A stretch of DNA of 64,000 nt from contig NC_080688.1 in NCBI RefSeq assembly GCF_030445035.2, forward strand, positions 65,071,449-65,135,448, written 5' to 3'. Numbering within the stretch: the stretch's first letter is position 1; each line of letters starts with the position of its first letter. The notes below the pieces were generated by a model, which saw nothing but the letters and a program-made list of their open reading frames with translations, did not search any database and was not told the origin of the DNA. A program made the translations under genes and the position numbers. Shown here piece by piece: positions 33,723 through 46,190 of the stretch. The stretch comes from Dasypus novemcinctus. Taxonomy: Eukaryota > Chordata > Mammalia > Cingulata > Dasypodidae.

Positions 33723-36536
33723 ACCACACTCACTCGCATACAGACACTCCAATGAAAAGAACTTTCTTGTAAACCCCCCCCAAAAACTCCCATTTTCTTC
33801 CTTTTATTGATCACTTGTAAGTATGTTGGCTACATGTTTAAGCTCGATAAAAGTCTTAATAAAAATGGATGCATATTAAAAGGCGCAAGATTTATACGAC
33901 CTGAAGAGAAACCAGAGTATAATGCATATTAAACCAATATTCTGAAAGGACAAAAACCCCAGGGGTACAGACAGGCTTTTGCAGTTTTGCAGGTCCGGGG
34001 GCTGTGTGTGTAAGGAACTCTCGGGCGAGCTGCTTTTACTGTGGGCCTCATTTTAAAGCCCTGGGCTACCCTGACCTCCCCGCTTCCCTGGAAGGTAGTA
34101 AGACCAAACTGCAGGCCCTGCGTGGCCGCCGGCCCATACCCCGCACAGCTCCCACTCAACTCTAGTTTTTCTAGAGGGTAGGAAAACCGTCCAAAGACAT
34201 GGAAAAATACAGTGAGAAAAACAAAAGTCCTTTTCATCTCTCCCCTCCCCCAGCTCCCTTGTTCCGTAACAATTATGAAAACTGTTTGGATGGGATGGCA
34301 TTTTGAACATTTACTGCATTCTGGCCAATAAATTCCAGCCCCGGATCTGATGGAGAAGCCTCCCTCCCTCTCTGCAAGCTCCTTTACACCCCCCTGCCTG
34401 CTCACCCCCGGTCCTCATTCCTCTGCCTTTCTTTACAACACCACAGCCGAGCCAGGCCAGGGCCACCCTGTACACTCACGGGAAAAACAAGAGGACAGAC
34501 TGGAGACAGTGCAGACTGGAAAAGTTAATCATTACTTCTGTCTGCCTCCGTAATCTAATCTCTCTGGCTTTGACACACTCACTATTCAGCCATCCCAGCC
34601 CTTTCACCCCAAAAGCACCCAGAGAGGTCTCCCTCTCCCGCACCCTCCAACCAGGAGGGGAATGCAGGGTTGCCCCCAGCCTGGGGTGGGCTAGCCGGGC
34701 CCCCAGAGTGCAACATAAAATCCTCAGCTGCCCCGCGGGCTGTGTGCCCCACATTTTACAGTACCAGCGTCTCGTCTCTGTGTGGGCTGCGAATCTGGCT
34801 TGGATTACTGCAGCGTGCCAGAGCCACCCCTCCCCACCACCCACCCCTCCCCCAAGGACAGACCAGCTCCCTCACTTCTAGCTCCCTGCCCCTGCCCCGA
34901 GGATCTCCCTCAGGCCCACCCCAGGTCTAGCTGTATCCAACAGGGCTGGGTGGGCTGGGTGGTTCCCCCATGGGGTCAGGTCTACATAGATGCTTCCATC
35001 AAGGCCCTGCTCTCCCCGATGCTGTACTGCACAGGCCCCCAGAAATGTGCACTCCCCAACACAGGGTTTCTGGTTGGGGGGGCTCCAGACTGTGGTGTGT
35101 ATATGCACTTTTCTAGGGAAAGACTTCTCGGGTTGCACCTATTCATGAAAGGGTTTCCAAGCTGAGAAACAGAAAGAGTGATCATCTTTTTCTTTATGAT
35201 TGGAAGTGGCCATCAACTGTCCCTACCATCTCACCAACGGGGGTCTTATTCCCATACCTGCTTAGATCAAAGCACCAAAGACCACAGAGCCCAGAACCTG
35301 CAAGGGACTTGAAGGTCAAGTCCAACCCCCTACTTTGCAGATGAGAAAACTAGAGGTGCAGGACATGAAAATGACCAGCCCGAGGCCACTTGGCCAGCCC
35401 CCTCGCTTAGCCAGGAGAACAGGCCTGCCTCTACAGACAGGCGCCTGGGGGATGCTTTCCCTCCCATTCTAATGCACCCAGGCATCCTGAAACACTGAGG
35501 CAAAGGAGTTCTGCGGCTCTAGAGATGATGCCATGCCCCAAGTCCAGGGCTTGTCCCCAGGAAATACCTCCTCCTCAGGGGAGTTTTAATTGTGACCTCA
35601 CTGAGCTGGAGGTGGGGCCCGTCTATTTTTTAAAACTGTGTCTTGTACCCAGAAGACAGTGAGAATGCCACTTGTAACTCTCCCCTCGAGGTGACTGATG
35701 AACAAGAACAGAGCTGGCGAAAAGGCTGGCAAGAACTGTGGCTGACAAGCCCCGCCCCAGTGCTTCCCGAGCTGGGCCGCTTTTCTGTGGCCCTTTTCTG
35801 CCTCACAGTCCATTTGCCCTCCTGGGGAAGAGGACACTGCCAATTCAACCAGGTGACTGGGAGCAAAGGCAGGTGGGAAAGGGCGATGGATTAACCCCCA
35901 AGTGACTGCACGGTGAGCCACCCTAGAAGATACAGGGCGGCTAGTCTGTCGCAAGCACAGTCGTCACCTGGTCTCAGACTGTTCATTCCTGCTGAATGAC
36001 CACCTCAGATGATGCTCGGTGTCCCCAAGATCAAGAAGTAAAAAGGCAACACAGAAATGAGCAAGCACACAAGCCGCCAGCGCTCACCGGCCTGGTGAGC
36101 TGAGTTGCCTTCTGTCTTAAAGACAAGAAGTCCCAGCTTTGCAAGATGAAACTGGAATAGGGATGGGTTCCTCCTTTTCTGCCCCGGCCAAGCCGTACCA
36201 GCCTCAAGGCCTGCTCTTCCTGGTGGGATGCCACAGAGCAGCAAGAGGATTCATCATCGAGCTCCACCAGACACTGGAGCCAAGCACTGGCATTGGGTCA
36301 ACAAGACAAGGGCAGGACAGACACAAAAATGAAACACCGTGGAGCCTGCGTCTTAGACTACTTCATGTCAAACCCATCTTGGGGCGGGGCCAAGAGGTCT
36401 TGCACATGGCGCTGAGATCTCAGATCTCAGAAATGGGCTTGACCATCCAGATTTATAAATTAAGAACAAGGGTTTCATCGCCAGGCAGTCCAAGCCCACT
36501 TGAGTTACAAAGGGAAAGTCAAAACCCTGAACTTTG

Positions 36537-36736
36537 GGGAGTAGATGTAGCTCAGGTGATTACGCACCTGATTCACACATACAAGGTCCCAGGTTTGATT
36601 CCCAGTACCTCCCAAAAACAAACAAATGAAAAAACCAACTCACTGGGGAGCATATGTAGCTCAGTGGTTTGAGTGACTGGTTTCCTTATATGAGGTCCTC
36701 GGTTCAATTCCCAGTACCTCAAAAAAAAAAAAAAAA
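36537..36736 (+). mobile_element. Dimeric DAS-SINE, the only DAS copy inside the SMAD7 gene
   Basis: Unit 1 (GATGTAGCTCAGGTGATTAC, GGTTTGATTCCCAGTACC), an ACAAACAAATG linker, unit 2 (TATGTAGCTCAGTGGTTTGA, GGTTCAATTCCCAGTACC) and an A16 tail. Target repeats CCTGAACTTTG (36526-36536) and CCTGGACTTTG (36738-36748) differ by one base. Confidence 0.9.
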
Positions 36737-37309
36737 GCCTGGACTTTGAAAACGTCCCTCCCGCCCCATCTGGCTGTCAAGATATTCAGCAATATTGTTC
36801 CATGTGCTTCCCCACTGCCTGGCTGGCATAAGGGAGCTGAGGCTCATCACGTCCCTCAGCTCTGTACAACCAGGTATGACCAGGGCCTGGATACTTGATT
36901 ATAACCAGACCTCTAGCTGCTATTCTTGTTATCTTACAGCCCACCAACCAGGGTGGGGGAGAAAGGCCTTTGTTTACCCACAAGCCGTGCTTTATCTTAA
37001 CTCTCAACAGACCGCACAGCCAAAGAAGAGGCCCAAGCAAGCGGCAGAAGAGCCCTGCCTTCCCTGCTTGCTCAGACACCCACCCAGGGGGGCCCTCTGC
37101 GTCTCACAGTGCCTCGCTCCATCACCCAGCTCCCCCCGCCCAGAGTCCAGGGAGGGACCTGGCCCCTTCCACGCTGCAGAAACTCTCTGACAAGCTGCCC
37201 CTTGGCTGGCTCCAGCTGAGGCCAATTCCCATTCAAGGGCCTTCCACCTCACTGAATCCACACCACCTTCAAACGAACGCATTGGGTCTGCTGACCAGGG
37301 CCCAAGAAC

Positions 37310-37380
37310 CGCATCCTCCATGCCTTGCAGAGAGCCTGGCACATGGGAGGTGCTTAAAAAATATTTGCCAAACGACCGAA
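37310..37380 (+). mobile_element. L2 or MIR 3'-end fragment
   Basis: AGAGCCTGGCACATGGGAGG then TGCTTAAAAAATATTTGCC resembles the end of L2/MIR. Confidence 0.5.
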
Positions 37381-38984
37381 CCACAGGGACACATTGGCTT
37401 CTTCCAAAGAAGGTGACCTAACCCAGAGTCACGCCTGGTAGAGGAAGGCAAGCGTGACCCTACCTGGGAGGTAAGCACGCCCTCCGGGGCTGGGGTCAGC
37501 CAAGAGAGGCCACGCCCTTGAGCCCTCATCGCCGGGCTTCCTACAGAGGAGAGAAGACAGAAACTCCTGTCCCAGGGGCAGCCCCTTCCCAGCCAGCTGT
37601 GGCAGGTCTGCAACCCAAGAGGTGTTTCCCAGCCCGGCGCCGGCTCAGCAACCTGTGGGCACAACCACCGGCCCGCAGCATTCTGCGCTGGCGTCCTGCT
37701 CTGTTTGGACAAGTTACCCTCACCCAGTGTTCAACATTGCTTTTACACACCCCAGGGCTCCTGTTGTGTTATGAAAACAAAGCAAAGCACACTAAGGAAG
37801 AAAAGCACAGGGAGTGAGGGGCAAGGACGGGGAGAGGACAGGTCACATGCAAACCCCCCCTTCTTCCTGGTCTCCTTCCTAAAAACGGCCCCTTGGCAGC
37901 CCGGGTGGGGCAACGTCCCATGCGTGGAGAACACAGAACACGGACACCGTCCAAGGGAGGACTTGGAAACCCAGAGATGAGTAAATGGAAACTGTGTTTT
38001 CACACCCAGGACACCACCACCCACCCACCCCCACGCCCCCACTATGGGGATGTGGCGAGACTCTCTTCCTGCAGGACACTTCTGGTGCCGGATGGGCCCC
38101 TGCGTCCCTTCCCCACAGGACAGAGCAGTAGCTGGGCTAACTGCAGTCAGAGCTCAGCACAGCCGTGCCAGGGGAGCTCCAAACCTGCTTCCTCTCCAGC
38201 CCCCCCTCTCCCAAGAGCCCTGGAAAGTTAAGGAACTCCTGCCCAGTGGGGGGAACGGGGGGTCAGTGGTTTGAAAACTGAGGCATCCCTGAGTTCAAGC
38301 CTACAAACCACCAGGCACCCACATCAGGGGAAGGCAGCGTGAGCTCAGGGCGTGAGTAAATTCCTACCTGCCCCCCACCAAAAAAAAAAAAAAAAAAGCA
38401 CAATTTTTTTTTGCAAGTTAAAACTAAGCTAATGGCACTGGGTGGGGCCCAGTGTCGAGGGCTGCGCAAGCCAAACCAAAATTAGCTTCCAGCCAAGAGT
38501 TGCTTGGCCTCACCATTTGGGGAAGGAAGCTGAAAAAGTCATGAAAGATTCTTTAGTAAACCGGGAAATAAGGCTGCCGTTAACATTTCAACTGAAGGTG
38601 ACCCTTCTGGTAAAATATTTTTTAAAATAATAAAAATAACATAAAGTTCTCAAACAGCCTCTTTCTTAAAGAAAATGGCCTAAAAAGTTCTCGTGGGAGG
38701 AGAAGAAGGGAAGAAAACAAAAAACAGGGCTAGCCTCCTCTCAGCCGCTACCTTCCATGAACAACTTTTTTCTGGAGTTCTTCTCATAAAAGGAATGATG
38801 CAATTTCCTGTCTTGTCCCAATATTTCCTGCTAACTTACAAGGTGAAAGTTATCACCCTGCTTTAAACAACTGCCTTAAACTCCACTGAAAGGTCCTTTC
38901 CCCACCCAGTGCCCCCATCTCTAACTCTAAAGCTCCCCATCTTAGAACAGAGAAGTTGATCCTACCCCACAGCTGTGAAGACCA

Positions 38985-39119
38985 GCAAAAACTTTGTAAC
39001 AGGCAAAAACTTTGGAAGCACAACACTGTAAATATAATGAAGGCCAGGGAATCGTACATTTAAAAAAATAGTTAAATCGGCAAATTTATGTTATGTATGT
39101 TACCACAATTAAAAGAGAA
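38985..39119 (+). mobile_element. L1 3'-end fragment, sense
   Basis: ACACTGTAAATATAATGAAG, GTACATTTAAAAAAATAGTT, TTATGTTATGTATGTTACCA and a terminal ATTAAAAGAGAAAG are a typical old L1 3' terminus. Confidence 0.75.
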
Positions 39120-40052
39120 AGAAAGCCTCTTTCTTCCTATAGCAGAGGAACCCAGGTACCCAGGAGACCCCGGGGTGGAGAAGCGGAAGGGGTTGGGGGG
39201 CGGTCAAGTCCCCAAGGGAGCCGAGGGGCTGCGACCCAATGAACGTTGCTTTCTTGGCGTGTTAACCACTAAATTGAGAACTGTGCCTCAGCAGTTAATA
39301 ATATCTTCCCGCTGAAAATAGCCCGGAGAGGAAGCCTCTCTGTGACAGTAGGCACACAGCCAGGCCCGGGGCTGGCCATTCAATACTGAGCGCGAAAGAT
39401 GGTACCGCCGGCGGCGACCTCCCCGCGGCCACGCTGTACAGTATCCTTTCCTGAGGCTCCCGCAAAGGGAGGGCTCTGGCGCGTCCACCCGCCGCCTTCA
39501 CAGCCCTGTAACCACGGAGACGACGGTGGACTAGGGAGCGCCACCTGTGGCGGCCCAGGCCAGAGGACGGGTGAAATCAGGCAGCAGGCAGGCGTCTGGA
39601 CCTCCGGCTTTGGGGGGCCAGCCCTTGCGAGAGCCCGGGATAGCGGCTCCTCGGCCACCCTGAGCTGGGCAGGCTGGGGGTGGCGGGGAGGGACACCGCA
39701 TCTGGTGCGGAGTGGGAGCAGGCGCACACACTCTTCCCCTGGCAGAAAGGTCGGGCTCGGAAAACTAAGCAGAGGGAACTTTCCTCCCTCCCCTTTTGCT
39801 GCATGGAAAAGGGAAGGTCGAACAACCAACCCTGAGATGAGCCTGCGTCTTCAGGTAAAGCAAGCCAGAGAAGCTTCCGGCCCCATGTGCCCACCCATCG
39901 ATGTGCCCAGGAGCCTCAGAGGGGCTCTGGAAACAAGTGTCCACACCAGCAGATACCAGGCCCCTAAGAGAAGTCTCTCCATTTTCCTTCTGTATTGATT
40001 ATCCAAATATGTGCATGGATTTAAAAAAGCTATCATGGGTCAACTTTGGGTG

Positions 40053-40170
40053 GGTGGTAAAATGCCCATAACATAAAATTTACCATGAGTGATATTTGGT
40101 ACATCACAATATTGTGCCACCATCATCAGTATCTAGCTCCAGAAGTCACCCCAAAAAGAATCCCCATATC
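40053..40170 (-). mobile_element. L1 3'UTR fragment, antisense
   Basis: GGTAAAATGCCCATAACATA then AAATTTACCATGAGTGATAT and CACAATATTGTGCCACCATC correspond to the antisense of L1 3'UTR sequence (compare 13175-13260). Confidence 0.75.
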
Positions 40171-40424
40171 ACGGGTCACTTTTACAACGTCATTCACAAT
40201 GGCACAGCAAAATGGAGGAAGGTGTGTGATTAATGACCGCTTTCCCTCAAATGTTTCTAAAATAAGCAAAAATATCATTTAAGAAGAAGTTCAGTAAAAG
40301 ACTCAAATTCTTCACCGTGGGAGCCTATCTGGAATCACAGGGAAACCTGGCACCTCCCCTCTGCCTAGAGAAACACCGCAGACACTGCCCAGCAGAACAC
40401 AAGCTCCTTGGGCTCCGGCACCAG

Positions 40425-40545
40425 CACTGCAAATACCTGGGGCACTTCAAGGGCTACTGATGCTTGGGTCCCACTGATGGAATTTGTTTTGCAAGACCCC
40501 AAGTGATTCTGATGTGAAGCCAGTCTGAAGACCACAGCCCACCAC
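40425..40545 (-). mobile_element. MER5A-like hAT-Charlie remnant
   Basis: CTACTGATGCTTGGGTCCCA, AGTGATTCTGATGTGAAGCC, AGTCTGAAGACCACAG match the MER5 order. Orientation is tentative. Confidence 0.65.
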
Positions 40546-40659
40546 CTGTTTTTCTGCTACCAGGCTAAGACACCTCCTTTGAAAGTGCTGCTCTAGCCTC
40601 AAGGCCTAAACTAAGGTGAAAAAATACCAGCCTTGGGTCAGAACACTGCAAGGAGCAGT

Positions 40660-41597
40660 ATCATGGCACAGCAAAAGCAACAACAGAGAAGCCAAGATCT
40701 TGAGGGCTCGAGAGACATCTGGACACTACAGACAGGGCAGATAATCTCAGGAATTTGGCACCGTGTCAGCGGCCTTACCTTGGAATATATGCTCCCCAAT
40801 TTAACAGAGTTAAGACTCATTTATAATTTCCCTACTCATGGCTCTTCTGCCCCCTTTATCTGAACCTAAAATTAGCACTATACTCATTAAATATATGTCC
40901 CAGAGACTTCAATCTTCGGTCTGTTCATATGCTGGTTGAACCCTGAATATCAGTAGTGTTGCAACACCTACTGTCCAGTTCATTGGACTTGCCCAGGACA
41001 GCTAATAAAAAGATGATGATGGACAACGTCCATTCCAAAAAACAGAGAGTATCTACAACTACAAGCAACACAGTTCCATCCACCTGCTCCATGGGCTCTA
41101 AGCCCCTCTCTCAGTCAGAAGCAGAGTGGGCATCACCATCCAAAATCCTCAAGACTGAGGAATGAATAATCATCAGAGGGGAATGAAACTGTGGACTAAA
41201 GTAGACTTATGGCTATTCTACTAACGGAAGAACTTGTAACGATATAAAAGGCAGTGGCCACCAGAGGTCCTGAAGGGAGGATGAGGGAAGAATAGGTGTA
41301 ACTTGGGGCATTTTGGGGACATTGGAATTGTTCTGTATGCCATTGCAATAACGGATACAGGTCATTATACATTTTGTCAAAACCTATAAAACTATAACAT
41401 AAACTATAGACCGTGGTTAGTAGCAATGCTTCAACGTGTTCATCAATTGTAACTAATGTACCACACTAATGAAAGATGTTGTTAATGGGGGAAAGTGTGG
41501 GAAGGGAGGGGTGAGGTATATGGGAATCCCTGTATTTTCGATGTAACATTTATAGAGTCTAAAATTTCTTTAAAAGAGTAAATAAATAATAATAAAA
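40660..41597 (+). mobile_element. L1 3'UTR-containing insertion, sense (about 0.94 kb)
   Basis: The 3' half has TAAACTATAGACCGTGGTTA, GTTCATCAATTGTAACTAAT and GATGTTGTTAATGGGGGAAA, paralleling the L1 3' end at 17700-17880, and ends in AGTAAATAAATAATAATAAA. The flanks GCAAGGAGC (about 40648-40656) and GCAAAAGGAGC (about 41600-41610) may be the target duplication. The 5' half (40660-41165) is probably the long lineage-specific 3'UTR; no reading frame is intact. Confidence 0.75.
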
Positions 41598-43659
41598 GAA
41601 GCAAAAGGAGCCAAATCACGAGTCCTCTGACATCTCCTCCCTTTTCACTGCCCCTCTGGCTCTGAGCTTGCCACGGAGGTCCCATACATCCAGAAGTCCA
41701 TCCCCCCCACCCCCCACAGCCAGGCTCTGCTAAGGGAAGGCTGGGCCTGGGCTGGGGGGGGCGGTCGGGGGTTCTGTGTACTAGGCTGCAGCCAGAAGCT
41801 ACAAGGAACCTAGCCACTCCCCTGGTGGACCAGGCCTGCTCTGACCTCAGGCAGGAAGCAGCTGCCCATCTAGCTCCACACTTAAAATGTTGTCAACCTG
41901 TGTTTAACCCCTGCCTGCCCTCCTGATTCTTTCCAGTGACCTCAGCTGGTCTTCGCCAGCCAGTGGGTGTGCACCCAGAAAGCCTGCCTTAGCCCCGAGC
42001 CATCGAGCTGGCCTTTGCGGAGATCCACACTGGCACTTCTCACACGGTGGCCTTGGGAGGGGCATGTGCTGGTCCATCTGACTCGCCCCCAAGCCCATGC
42101 TCCTCCTTAGCCACTTGGATAAACTGCCAGCTTGGCTGCAGACTCACGCCTCTGGTAGTAGAGGCTTGTTCCCAGAGGCCAGCCAGGGATGGAGACAACA
42201 TTAAAAAACAGCAACAGGCTCCCAGGCCCAGGTCCCGGGTCAGTTACAATTTCAAGCCAGGCAAAAAAACTGTTCACATGCAGCTGAACAACTTTCCTCA
42301 AAGCAGAATGGAGCAATCTTTACTAAGCCACTTGGGTTTGAGCCCAAGTTGACAGCAGACTCAGCCAGGACTGCATTTTCGGACGATAGCCGTAGTTTTG
42401 GAGGCTCTCCTCTGCAGCTAACATAGATCCCAGCAGGGATCAAAGAGGAGGAGAAAGACATTCCTGGAGTGGCTGCTGACCGGGACACACCATCATCACC
42501 CAGACTTGGGAAGGAGAAGTCATTAAGGATTCTTAAGACCTCAAGCAAAGTAGATGGCCAAGCCTGGGTTCCCTCCAAGAAGCACAGCTTTGCACGGCCA
42601 AGAGATGGGGTTCCCTCAAATCCCAAAAGGCACATCCGTATGTTTTGTCTCCCTTGCTTTCCACCTCCTTTCTTGAGATCCAGGTTGGCATGACTTTTGG
42701 AGTTTAAAGAACTACAAATCCTTGCTCTAACCTCCAATCCCTGGCCTAACCAGGGAGGTCTCTATATGGCTGTGGCCCAGCCAGCTGCAGACACTGTATA
42801 AAGGAGGCGGCTGGAGGAGGAGTAGGCAGTTGAATAACCTATTACTCTCCAGTGAGGTGGGACTCCTTCCACCCACCCAAACCAGGACAGTATGCGGGGC
42901 TGAAGGATAAACCCCCAGAAACCCCAGATGGAGGCTGCAACAAGACTGGACTCATGCTTTTAATTATCAGTGACAGTGGAAGCCCTTGGGGTAAATCCTT
43001 TCCACTTCCACCACTGAGCAGAACCTAGAAGCTTCCCGTCTATGTCAGACTTCTCCACCGTGGGTCTTCCTGGACCACGACACATTTGGGTTCAAGCAAC
43101 AGCGAGGGCCTGTTCCGGAGTTTCACACCTTCCAAGAGGCAGCCACACCCAGTGAGCTTAACTCAGGCTGCCAAATCACAGTGCACAGTCAACCCACCAA
43201 CATAGCCCCCCGAGAACTGCCCCGATGTCACACGACCCATGAGAGGGGTCCCAATCTAACCCAGAGCCTTCCTGTGAGCACCTGCACACTTCCTTGTCTC
43301 CACACATTTCTATTTCCCCTATGTCTGCAGCATACGCACTGTATCGGGAGGCCGGCTGTCAGAAATAAAAGTACAACCTCCTGGAGCCAAATCACAGCCT
43401 TCTAAAAATGTCCCATTTTCCCATTCGGAGAACACCTGCAGGGAAGGGTATGTTCCACCGCAAGCCCCGAAGGAGCGGGCCTGTCCTCTCACCAGCCAGC
43501 ACCGAGTGGCCAGGCTGGGTTTCCAGCATGCTGCCAGTGCCCCCAGGCTCCAGCCGCCCACCCCTCTTCAAGGGCATCTCGGTAGCTAGGGGTGCAGGAA
43601 AGGGCAGCGCCAGCCCTGGAGTCACCCCGGTATTTCGAGAGGGGGCATTCCTCTGAACA

Positions 43660-43687
43660 CACCCCCACCCCCACCCCCACCCCCACC
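43660..43687 (+). repeat. (CCCCCA)n short tandem repeat
   Basis: Four to five CCCCCA units. On the minus (transcribed) strand this gives TGGGGG repeats able to form a G-quadruplex. Confidence 0.9.
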
Positions 43688-46115
43688 GAGGCACCACATT
43701 TTCACATTCGGCTCTTTTTCCTTTCCCTTCTTCCTTTGCCAAAAGAATCAAGCCCTGGCTCCTGCTCCGGACCTTCCTCCCACCCTAAACTGAGCCCCAT
43801 TCATTAAGCTCGCTCTCAGCCAGGGCAGGGCAGGAAGGAAAACAGCACACAGAGCCTGTGAAAGAGACACTCAGAGGGGTTATTTCAAGGGGGGAGAGGG
43901 AGAAAGCCCTTGCAGGCATTTTCACTGTTCCCCTCCTTGATGCCACACTTGCACCCTCCCCCGCTCCTCCCCCCATTCTGCCACAGCCAGCACTGGCTCC
44001 CGCCCCACCAGCTCCGCTAACCCCTTCCCCTATCCGGCAGGGCTCAGCCACCACAACCCTCTCTGGGGCCGCTGGCCTCACCCTCTGCAAGGCAGACACA
44101 CCCAGCCTCCCCCCCACCCCACCCCCCAGTGGAAAGATCAACTTCTTAAAAGGAGGAGGTTCGGGCTTTCTATATTTGCAAAACCCACTGCTCTGCCCCT
44201 GGGCCACTAAAATCATCTTTTCAGGGGCATTCTTGCAACAAAAGGTGTTGACCTACATTTTCACCATGCCCATCACCTTCCCTCCAGACACCCCCAGCCC
44301 AGTGACATCAACCCCCAAAACAGTTTCTACACCACCCCCACCGCCCATGGCACGTTATTCGTACACTGCTGCAACTCCCAACGGAAAGAAGAAAAGTGCT
44401 CAAACTTTGAAGCCTTGGGAATTAGTAAATCAAGAGCTAAAATTCAAAACAAATGCTCTTTCATGTGGAGGCTGTTTTTTTTGGGCTTTCTCTTTTCTTT
44501 CTTTCTTTTTTTTTTTTTTTTTGCTGTTTTGTTAGACCAGGAGATCCCTTCAGACACTCCACTCCTGCCTCGCAGCTCATTAATCTAAAGGGCTACAATT
44601 ACCTTGATGGAGGGGGGAGGAGTTTTGAATTGTTTCTAGGACTGGAACAAAAAAGCCCACCTATCTGAGAAGGGGCCAGGATCAGTGTTGGGCCAGCTCG
44701 CAGCCTGATGTCAGCCTGATGTCATTTCCTCCAGCCAGGAGACAGACAAGATGTTATCAATAAGACAAACCTTCCGAAAAGCCCCTTTCAAAAGCTACCA
44801 CTTCCCTTGCTTATTTCATGTGGTTCAGAGAGGCCAAGACTCCTCCCTGCAACTTCAGGATTTAAAAAATAAAACCATCTAACAACATCCTGAGTGTGTT
44901 ATTTTGCTCAGACCCTTTCCTCGGCCTTCTTTCTTTCAGGAACTCCCCCACCCTTAGAAAGCAGAGAAGATGCAGTTCTCCTGTGCTGCCTCTCTCCCTT
45001 TCCCAGCAGCTTGGGGCCATACCCACCCTGGGCTGCCCCCTCTCTCCAGATCCCGCTTTTTCCTGCTCAGTTCTCATTAGAAGCTTTGAGTCAACAATAC
45101 CCTCTCTCTGACAACAGTCAGAGTATATAGTGCACTGAAATAAAAACAAACAAGGGTCTCCCTAAAGACATTCTCAGCAAGCTCAATTCCTGGAGAAGGC
45201 CAGGGAGGGAAATAGCCAAAATGAACCGAGCCCAGGCCACGCACGGAGGTAATGCCTGACAAATTCATCAGAGGTCACCTCACCAAGAGGGTGCACGATG
45301 CCCCCCCACCCAACACAGTTTTACAGCTTCCATCTAAGCTGACTCCATCCCAAGTCCCTAAGGCAAGAAATGCCAAATGCACAGAAATCTGTTGGAATTT
45401 TTTTTTTTCAGATTACTTTCATTCTTGCTTCAGCTAGTCTTAGAAAATCCAGTGGTGATATATCACAGTGGGAAAAACAGGTGGAAAGAGGATGTCAGAA
45501 AAAAAAACTAAAAACGGCTCGCATTTACTTTGCCAAGTTTCTGTTTACTGCCCCTCCTCTCAAATCCCTCAGGGACTTGCTCAATTCTTCCAAGCCCATA
45601 GAGACCCCAGGACCACTGCCTGGCATCACAGGCCCTCCCCGACGCCACGGGCCCTGCCGTCTGCAGGGCCCCGCGGCTTAAAGGACATGCATTCTGAACT
45701 CTCAGCCTTCCCCCCTGGGCTGTCTTCAACAAGCTCTGGCAGGGTGGAGCCAAGCCATTCAAGGCACTAGGCACAGAGGGCAAGGGCAAACAACAGCACA
45801 GACTTAGGTGCCGGGGACACCAAAGGCACCGAGTGGAAGCAGCCAAGGGGAAGCAGCCGGGAGCTGCTTGAACACAAAACACTTTCCAGCACGAAACCGG
45901 GCTCCAGCTGCCCCCCTCTCCCCCCATTTCCCCATTCGTGGAGCGGGCCCAGTGTTCTGATGAGGAGGGGACTGCAGGAGCACAAGCTAAAGGGCGCTGG
46001 TGTCACCAAGGTCCACCCAACTGACCACACATAAAGTGGAAGAACACTGCCTCGACAGTCTCCTGTTACTTCGCCATACTTGGAACCGCTAGGAAAGTCG
46101 GAGAAAACGTCTTAC

Positions 46116-46190
46116 CTGAAAGCCCCCCAGGGGCCAGATAATTCGTTCCCCCTGTTTCAGCGGAGGAAGGCACAGCATCTGGACAGTCTG
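46116..46190 (-). CDS. SMAD7: SMAD7 exon 3: linker (75 bp, residues 220-244)
   Basis: This 75-bp exon has acceptor AAACCCACAG and donor GTAAGA. It encodes ADCPDAVPSSAETGGTNYLA and then PGGLS, the linker between the PY motif and the MH2 domain. It completes Ala220 and donates the first base of Asp245. The following serine, encoded by exon 4, aligns with human Ser249, a described phosphorylation site. Open reading continues into both introns on this strand, but the flanks do not resemble any SMAD and both splice sites are strong, so the read-through is not taken as coding. No substitutions of obvious consequence are visible. Confidence 0.96.

Larger units (their letters stand above)
26927..46115 (-). 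other. SMAD7: SMAD7 intron 3 (19.2 kb, non-coding)
   Basis: This is the largest intron and has no supported exon. It contains little young repeat: one short dimeric DAS-SINE (36537-36736), an L1 3' end pair (38985-39119, 40660-41597), an L1 antisense piece (40053-40170), a MER5A-like hAT remnant (40425-40545), a CA repeat (33697-33722) and a CCCCCA repeat (43660-43687). In human, colorectal-cancer risk variants (rs4939827, rs12953717, rs4464148) map within SMAD7 intron 3, so regulatory sequence is expected here. Motif-rich blocks are reported as findings. Confidence 0.9.

Noticed and set aside
38374..38398. A-tract taken as the tail of a SINE or processed pseudogene
   Set aside because: The preceding sequence has no tRNA-like head, no similarity to DAS and no target duplication that I can find.
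42800..42806. TATAAA-containing internal promoter in intron 3 (GTATAAAGGAGG)
   Set aside because: The motif alone is common; no initiator, exon or transcript structure follows it in either direction.
43858..44535. 225-codon Pro/Thr-rich plus-strand open frame in intron 3
   Set aside because: Low-complexity C-rich composition, antisense to the gene, no domain and no splice or promoter evidence.
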